A stretch of DNA of 64,000 nucleotides from Morinoia aosen (Eukaryota > Arthropoda > Malacostraca > Amphipoda > Talitridae), in NCBI GenBank assembly GCA_030386875.1, contig CM059572.1, positions 36,453,732-36,517,731 on the forward strand, in the 5' to 3' direction. The first letter of the stretch is position 1. The number at the start of each line of letters is the position of its first letter. The notes beneath the pieces were generated by a model. That model was not told where the DNA came from and made no database searches. It saw nothing but the letters and a program-made list of their open reading frames with translations. The position numbers were made by a program, and so were the translations under genes. Below, one piece after another: positions 57,011 through 64,000 of this stretch.

Positions 57011-58372
57011 CATATTAAGCTGATTTTTCAAGCACTTTCGAGCAATTAGGTATATTTTGCAGTATCGCGTTGAAGAAGAAGAATTTTATGGATAACTTTC
57101 CACCAGGATCACCAGCAATATCGCGTTGAGTCGTATTCAGTTTGTTACATCAGTTTTTCCCACAGTTTTAGGCTGCAATTGTGTTCATGATTTCTGATTC
57201 ACTTGTTCGTCGGCAGAATTGATGTTTCGATTCAGTACCTCCATTTATCTTTTATTTAAATTCTGTGTTTGTGAAAATTTCATTTACATACTTTTAAATG
57301 TGAGCTGAAAGGCTCAATGAAATTTCTGTGTAGGGGCTCCGGCTTTTAAGGATTTTACAGCGTATTTATGACGTTCATTCACAGGGAAAAAATTAAAATA
57401 TAACTATTCGGAATCAAGAGCTTTAAATTTCGTCAGGCGACTTGCTCAGGAATTTTTACAACGCTAATTCTTGTGAACATCTTGGGTAAGTACTGTATGT
57501 TGATAGCTCACAGAGAATGTGTTTGATGATCCGCTGTGATAGGAGACAATCCTAATCGACGTTGTGCGTCGAGACTTGCCAGTCATACTTTACTCCAGAA
57601 TTTAAGTTTCTTCAGCCTGCCTAATGTATTGTATGAGGATTTACTTTTAAGCTTCATCACAGCACTTCACTGCACTCGGAAGCCCGTATTATTAACCAGC
57701 TTTGTTGGCAGACAACATTCTGATAAGATTTCCGCGATGAACGTTTAAAAAATTAAAAGACTGTATGATTTACTGGTATTTGAATCTCGTGCAATTATTT
57801 TCTATATTTTAAAACTCCGAAGTTGTACTAAATGAATGCCAATGTAGTGTTTCCAGTGGTAAATATTTAAAAATATAATTTCTCTATTTTGTGTTACGTG
57901 TGGGCCTAGATGGGCCGACTGATCGATAATATTCCGGTTAATAAGGCAGCTGTGTGATATTTAATTAATATTTAACGCAAATACGTATGCCACTCTATTT
58001 TAGGTAAATAAGCTATGTACACTTATGCTGTTCTAATGATTAGAATTGGTATACTACTCTAAGCATTCCTATTTGCTTCTAATATTCTAGCGTCACTACT
58101 CCTCATCTGTACTCTTTGAATTTATTCTCTGCACTCTTGCCAAAGTCCTACTTTACTAATAAAATTAATAGAAATGTCAACTATGAAATAGGTGTATTCG
58201 AAGACTGCTAAAGTTTTCCTTCAGCTTTTATTGGTCGGTAAAAATAGCTTAGAAATTTATCTCCGCATTTTATTCGAATGGAATGATTTTCACTTCTGTA
58301 ATTATTCTTCGTACGAAATGTTAATTACATGTTGCCCATGAGGTCACCATTGGCATTTCTATGCCGTTAGTC
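57011..58372. other. Gene-free stretch
   Basis: Nothing recognised. Confidence 0.35.
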
Positions 58373-58745
58373 CCTCAGGGACATACAGTATTTTATCTAT
58401 AAAAATTAGCACTTACCCTACAGGGGGAAAATGCGAGGTCTTAAGTTAATGATTAGGCAGGCCTTCCTTTTGTTGAAATTGGCGTTTTCTTTCGTTATGA
58501 GCTATCTTTTTTCGGTTCACTGCTTTCCCGTTTTTCAGCACCCGCTACTTTTTTTCAACTTTTTTCTTACAGAATGTTTTGTCTCACCTTCCTGTTTTTA
58601 TTCGCTGGGGATTTTGCATGGGAATGCACTTTTTGCATACATTACATCCCCATTCCTTTAACTACATACTAAGAAATGCTTTTCTTTTTCTCTTTGCAGC
58701 ACCTTTATTGTGGTTAGGGAGGCTTGAAATGACATCAACGCTAAT
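58373..58745 (+). repeat. Interspersed repeat family A
   Basis: CCCTCAGGGACATACAGTAT, GGTTCACTGCTTTCCCG, CATACTAAGAAATGC and GTTAGGGAGGCTTGAAATGA. Flanks TTCTATGCCGTTAG and TTCCATGCAGTAGG look like a decayed duplication. Confidence 0.75.
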
Positions 58746-61464
58746 CTTCCATGCAGTAGGAGTTGATACCGCTGTATTCATCACTTTTTTGCTCAGAGAT
58801 TTTGAATGACATTGCAATTTAAGCATATCTCACGTTGTGATAGCAAATATTTGACACTTTCGTATGGGTAAACTTTAATGAAGTTCGGTAGAACAGTTTT
58901 CTATACCACTCCAGCTACCTACTTCTACCTTCACACGATCTCTGTTGAAAGGAAACATAGCTCTCTAGTTTATTATGGATAGAATCCAAAGAACTCGCAT
59001 TATTATGAAAAAATTGCTAAAATATAAAATGAGAAGTTTCGTAGAATCGTATAGCTTAATGTAAGAGGACATCTAAAATAAGCTGTAAAATAGTGAAAAT
59101 TTCTCCAAGTAAAACCGTCTACACGCAGAAAAACTTTAGCTGGCCTAGTTTTCATTTTCTTACAACGTTCTTAGTATTGTGTTTCAGAGGATGGTCTCAT
59201 AGCTGACGAAAAAATTCGAGAGGCTTCGAGTTTTTATTTTAATTAACTTTCATCCTGCTTTTAGACGAGTAGAACGTTTCGCTCTGCTCTCTCAATTACT
59301 TCTTTTCATTGATAGGCTTTTTCACGGGTGATTACCAATATAGCGGCTTCAGATATTTTTGGTCAATTTTCAGGGAATATCTTCAGGTGTACGATTTCCC
59401 AGGAAATGAGTTTGAATATTGTCCTACCAATGTCTGGAACTTTTCACGCACGTTGCGATATACAAGTAACGCGAGTTTTCTTCGTATCCATACTTCGTGG
59501 AATATGCAAGCTCGACAAATGTTGGGTAATGTTAAATTTTGCATCAGGAGGCCTCAGGGTTTCCTTTTTTTCCCTGTAGCACTTTTTGGTCTCTTTAGAA
59601 TTGATCACATTGCTCTGTGACAAAACCTATGTTAAGTGAAAGTTTCACAGTTGCAATAATTGTAACAGATATTAAAATAACAGATTTCTGCTCTGGCGAT
59701 GACGGTATGAAAGAGATTACGTATTGCCTTGTTTTTGTATTTTGCTTTAGATATATTTTTTCTGCTACGACAGTTTTTATTCGTCTGCGATTGAAATAAC
59801 TGTTGAAAGTTTTTCTTCATGAGGTCCTGCACCTTGAAACACGAATAACCTGATGTACTCTTAGAAGGGCGTTTGTTTTGTAATACTGAACCCGGTTAAT
59901 CTGCTGTCCTGCCAGACTTGCTACTATAGCAACTAAAACCCTGATTACTTTTTATGTACGAAACGTTTCAGGAAAATTATATTATTTTATGTACCGTACT
60001 TCGTTTTCCATTGAAGTAGTTAAGTATTGAATTTGTAGTCATAGGTCACTGCATTAATATAGCGACACATGACTTCAAATTTAATACCGGGATCAGAAAA
60101 CTGAGTCGCGCCGGCAAACCATTGTGGCCCATGATCAAACAATTTTGTCCGTAGCGCCTACTCGCTGCAAGTTAAAACAAAACGTATGTTAGTGCACGAA
60201 TGTTGTTTTGTTAATGAAAAAATGTGGACTCTGAATTCTACATTTGAACGGGCCCGTCTGTCCGTGATTGATGAATAATCTCTTTCGCATTTAACAACGG
60301 ATGGGTTTCTCCAGGCCACGTGAAAGGTATATTTACCGCGTTAAACTTTTGTTTGTGGTCGGCTGAATATTATTTTGTTGATCAAAGAGTCGTATTTATT
60401 ACTATTAGTTCGTGTAAGAGCTATTCTAATACACTGTTTTTATAATTACCAATCTATTCCCTACTGTATTCTAAACTGATGACCTGCTTTCAAAGAAGCG
60501 AATTTTGAATACAACTGCTAATCGTATCAATCGTTCAAAAGTACACGATATTTTGTGTTCCCATTGAAAAACATCGTGATTCATTAAGAAAATCCAACGT
60601 TTAACACAAATGGGTATGACCATTTATATAAAGATACGAGTTCAACCATTATATTTATCGAACACTTTTACTTAGTGCAATTTCAACTTCTTACAAATAA
60701 CATTGCACTTGTCCTGCATGTGACATTTGTAGCTATTGTCATCTAAATAAATGTATTTCTAAATTATTAACACGTAATTTAGCATTATAACATCTGTAAG
60801 TATGTAATGGTTGGCGGATGTCAACAAACTTGCTTGAAAGTTTTAATTTATTTAGCAAGATACTAAATAAGATGTTCCAACTACATACCACACCGAGCAT
60901 TATCAATTCAACCGTTTAATTCAGTATTGTTAACAAACCCTCAACAATATTTTTGTTTATAAAATGAGCATCACGCAATATTATCAATGATTAAACGTTT
61001 AGCAGAAGCTTACAACTTTTTGCCCACATGGCTCGTACCTGAAGTAAAACTTGTGATTGTTAACAATCGTAAGGTCAGGGGACCAACGAATCTTAATATG
61101 CGAAGACGAAAAGAAAGTTTCAGAAGACACAAACTTACAAAACTAAGTAGAATGTTTAACAGTCATTCTTCATAATTACTGTAATGGTACACTTGAATAT
61201 CGAAATCACTTTTTCAGTAGATCAGTAATGATTATGAACGCAGATTAATTTGTAAAAAATAATTCTAAGGGAGCTTTTGTCCCTAAAACTAATAAATGCC
61301 TCCATTGGTAACGCAGGTTACTATTAACATTAATTAGTTGAAAGCGAAGAGTTAATGCGGTCTTAGCTGCAAAAAAAATATTCTACTTTGCTTAGAAATA
61401 ACACTTGCAATGATTAAAAACCGATAAATAAGACAGGTACATGTCAACGCTTTAAAAAAGTGCT
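58746..61464. other. Gene-free stretch
   Basis: 2.7 kb of AT-rich sequence. Frames at 59309-59620 and 60987-61175 have no recognisable domain or splice context. Confidence 0.35.
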
Positions 61465-61693
61465 TTAACCCTTTAACGCCCCAGAGGACACCAGTGTCCT
61501 CTTTCAAAAATACCCTCAATATATTGTAATTCTTGTTCAATTAGTTCCCTAATGTGTTCTTTGAAGTTCTCTGCCAGGTGGCAGTTCCTATCCCATCCTG
61601 ATATCGGTGACTGCCTGATGCCAGCGCCAGTTTAGTGACGGTGGTTGTGTTAACGATAATATGAGTACAAAAATTCGGACTTTAAAGGGTTAA
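61465..61693. mobile_element. TTAA-flanked miniature element, family D
   Basis: 229 bases between TTAA motifs. Left end TTAACCCTTTAACGCC; right end, reverse-complemented, TTAACCCTTTAAAGTCC. Just inside the left end is a hairpin, GAGGACACCAGTGTCCTC. The piggyBac-like assignment is inferred from the TTAA target. Confidence 0.65.
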
Positions 61694-62177
61694 TAATGAA
61701 CCTTAAATCTCCCGAAAGGAGAATAGAGCAACATGCGTTCGATTTAAAGTAAACAAAAATTTTCTCAAGTTAACGATCCAAAATGGAAAACATACAAATA
61801 GTAGATAGAAAAAAATAACGGCAGATACTTTAATAGTTATAGTGATTGAAGAGCGTAAACATTTCAACTTTTGAAACACCTTGAAAGTAGGATATGTACG
61901 AACGTTTCAATAAAAGTTCACTTGTCCTACACCATTAATTATTGCAAAGGTGTGAAGTCAATTTTTTTTTTTCACACCCTAAATACATTAGTTTTGAGTT
62001 TTACACACAAACTCCAACATTTAACCAACCAAATGTTTATTATTTTTCAGTGCATTGAAAACATTGGAAGCGTGTCGAATACTCTAAACATATTCACAAC
62101 AAATAAGATCAAGCAAGAGACTATCACAAACCCTTATGAGAAAATAACGAATCATTCGAGGGTCTTCAACTCGGCAA

Positions 62178-62347
62178 CTAGGATCTCCTATCGAAGACCT
62201 TGGGCCGAGATACCTGGAGTTTGAGTTTGGTGCGGTTGTTCTCTAAACGGGTTGGCGGCAAGCAACCCGGGTTGCATTTGGTGAGCAACTGCACCACCAA
62301 GTCTCGGATATTGCCTTCACCCACATCGCTTCGGTCCAATCCCGAAC
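62178..62347 (-). CDS. Possible 3'-terminal exon of an unrecognised minus-strand gene
   Basis: On the minus strand an acceptor-like CTCGGCAG precedes 62347, followed by two bases and 55 sense codons ending at TAG (62178-62180). The peptide begins SGLDRSDVGEGNIRDLVVQL and includes KCNPGCLPPTRLENN; it is well mixed and the DNA is GC-richer than both flanks, unlike chance frames here. I do not recognise it. The preceding exon would lie beyond 62350 and was not found. It could also be a repeat fragment; a plus-strand frame (62200-62421) overlaps it and cannot be fully excluded. Confidence 0.4.
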
Positions 62348-63069
62348 CTGCCGAGTTAAGGTTTTGTTTAGTTAAAAGTACTATACCATTGCGTACTTAC
62401 AACGGCCTTCAGAATGCTTAAAATAACACTCCTAAGCACACAGAGCCTGTAAAGAGCAAGCTACATTCCAACAAGCATTTATCATTATTTTTAATTATAC
62501 AGCGTGTCCCCCAAAACATATACTGATTCTTTGTTTATATACTGTATTTCTTGTTTTTATTCCAAACACAAGTAAGTTCGCTTCGATATTTTGTTTTCTT
62601 AAATTTAATGCCTTTTCTTAGGTTAAAACCATTGATCTTGCATCTATGTCAATGAACACAAAAAAAACATGAGTACTGGGGAGTTAAAGAGCGATTACAT
62701 TTTTTAGGACACCATGTAATTTATCACACTGGTAAATGGATACCATAAATGCAAGCTATGTTCTACCTACACCCAGCACAGAAAACAGATCAAAGTAAAC
62801 TGAATTTGACGAAAGCTAAAAGAACTTTCAGAGTTATAATCAATTTCATCCTAGTTCGAGTACCAAAATAAAAAAAATTTGCGGTAATCATGAATGAGGG
62901 ACAGTATTTTACCGATTTTTAAAGATTAAAGTCGCTTGAAATCTTCCAGACATTTAGAGGTCTTCAAATATGAGAAACGTTTTAAACGCACCAGGAAGAA
63001 ATAGAAACTTGAAAATTTTACCCATGAATGAGTAAGTATGCTGTGTGCTCGAAATACCTGCATGCCATC
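62348..63069. other. Gene-free stretch
   Basis: AT-rich, no recognised feature. Confidence 0.35.
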
Positions 63070-63478
63070 CAGGGTTGGCACACAAAAAGCCCACCCAAAA
63101 AAAAACACTAAATAGTGGGTTTTTGTGTTTTATTGGGTTTTATTATTATTTAAATTTTACTTGTTTTTAAGCTTATTGGTAATTGGTAAATGCTAATTGT
63201 GATGGACAAACTCAATTCAGATAATGTTCACATAAGGTAATAATTCAAATAACAATGTAATATAATCTTGGAAATAAAGTAATCAAATAAAAATATTTAC
63301 TCAATTAGTGTTTTTTATAAATTTGAAATAAAGGTAACTGGAGCTGTGTGAATAACTTTATTAAACAAAAACAGGTATTACGAAAAACCCAATAAAGCCC
63401 CCCAAAAAAACAATAAAACCCCCCAAAAAAATTTAACCCAAAAAAAACAACACGTGGGTTGGGTTTTTTCCATCCCTG
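63070..63478. mobile_element. hAT-type miniature element
   Basis: Flanked by a perfect 8-base duplication, ATGCCATC (63062-63069 and 63479-63486). The ends are CAGGGTTGGC and, reverse-complemented, CAGGGATGGA. An 8-base target and CAGGG-type ends fit the hAT superfamily. The subterminal parts hold repeated AAAACCC/CCCAAAAAA blocks (AAAGCCCACCCAAAAAAAAA on the left; CAATAAAACCCCCCAAAAAA on the right). 409 bases, non-coding. Confidence 0.8.
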
Positions 63479-63486
63479 ATGCCATC

Positions 63487-64000
63487 AGTCGTATATCTAC
63501 AGTTGACGCGAGAATATTTCTAGCGCGCTTGCAAGCTGAGTTCAAGGTCGGTTATGCCTGATTCGAACTTTCTATTGGTGCATAATCAATTAATATTCGC
63601 TTAAAAATTTGATTTTCCCAATATTTTTAGTTCTGTCGACCTGATCTGTACCTTAATTCTATGGATGGTGTCAGTCAGTCGTAATTATATAGTTTACTAC
63701 ACCAAAGGTGTACAATTTTTTTCGCACGGCCAGTCAAAAATGACGGGATTCGATCATTTCCTTGAATAAATCTTGCAGGTGTGGACGACGAACAAATATA
63801 TCCATCCTAACAATAGACGTTAAACTATTCTCGTACTTGTGTAATGGCGAAACTCGTATTCCAGAAATGGTCATTAAACATCCTTAAGAGAGTTACAGAC
63901 ACCAAGCAAGCAACAACTGTGTATCATTATTCATTACTAGCCAATTAGTTTTTGAAAATATTCCAAACTTATTTTTCCCCGCGATAGGTTGCATTTTCTT
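63487..64000. other. Gene-free edge of the window
   Basis: Nothing recognised. Confidence 0.35.

Overview
The window looks like part of a large, repeat-rich, AT-leaning insect genome. The evidence is one multi-exon gene with GT-AG introns of about 0.3-3.6 kb whose predicted 360-residue protein resembles whacked / TBC1D10-type Rab GTPase-activating proteins, surrounded by many short interspersed repeats, TTAA-flanked, mariner-, hAT- and Tc1-type remnants and an LTR element. There are no bacterial-style operons, rRNA, tRNA or CRISPR that I could support. The lineage within insects cannot be fixed by reading alone.

Layout. 1-9.8 kb: gene-free; a long palindrome (about 280-975), a TTAA-flanked miniature element and the first interspersed repeats. 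9837-11124: a long, serine-rich coding exon of an unrecognised protein, ending at a clear splice donor. 11-23.6 kb: gene-free, with palindromes, nested TTAA elements and interspersed repeats. 23965-34010: a 10 kb LTR element on the minus strand with apparently identical 1803 bp LTRs and no gag-pol reading frame, inserted inside an older interspersed repeat and leaving a 4 bp duplication. 35.2-36.7 kb: a 25 bp minisatellite of about 60 units. 37.6-38.3 kb: a broken Tc1-like transposase. 41811-53576: the whacked/TBC1D10-type gene in eight coding exons, catalytic Arg and Gln intact. 53.6-64 kb: its 3' side, more repeats, a TTAA element, a possible minus-strand exon (62178-62347) and a hAT-type miniature element with a perfect 8 bp target duplication.

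The most unusual pattern concerns splice donors. At five of the eight donors I can define (four in the whacked-type gene, one at the end of the 9837-11124 exon) the sequence spanning or starting at the exon-intron junction has been tandemly duplicated, so each intron begins with an array carrying 2 to about 26 extra donor-like sites. Period and sequence differ at each (about 64, 65, 79, 66 and 26 bp), so these are independent events rather than copies of one repeat. A second theme is a short interspersed repeat family (about 350 bp, 12-16 bp target duplications, an internal hairpin), almost always in the same orientation as the gene, one copy of which ends at the acceptor of coding exon 3.

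The upstream 429-codon exon ends in phase 1 and the first whacked-type exon has an acceptor 8 bases before its ATG that would continue that frame, so the two may be joined in a long isoform across about 30 kb. This is an inference; two separate genes are equally allowed.
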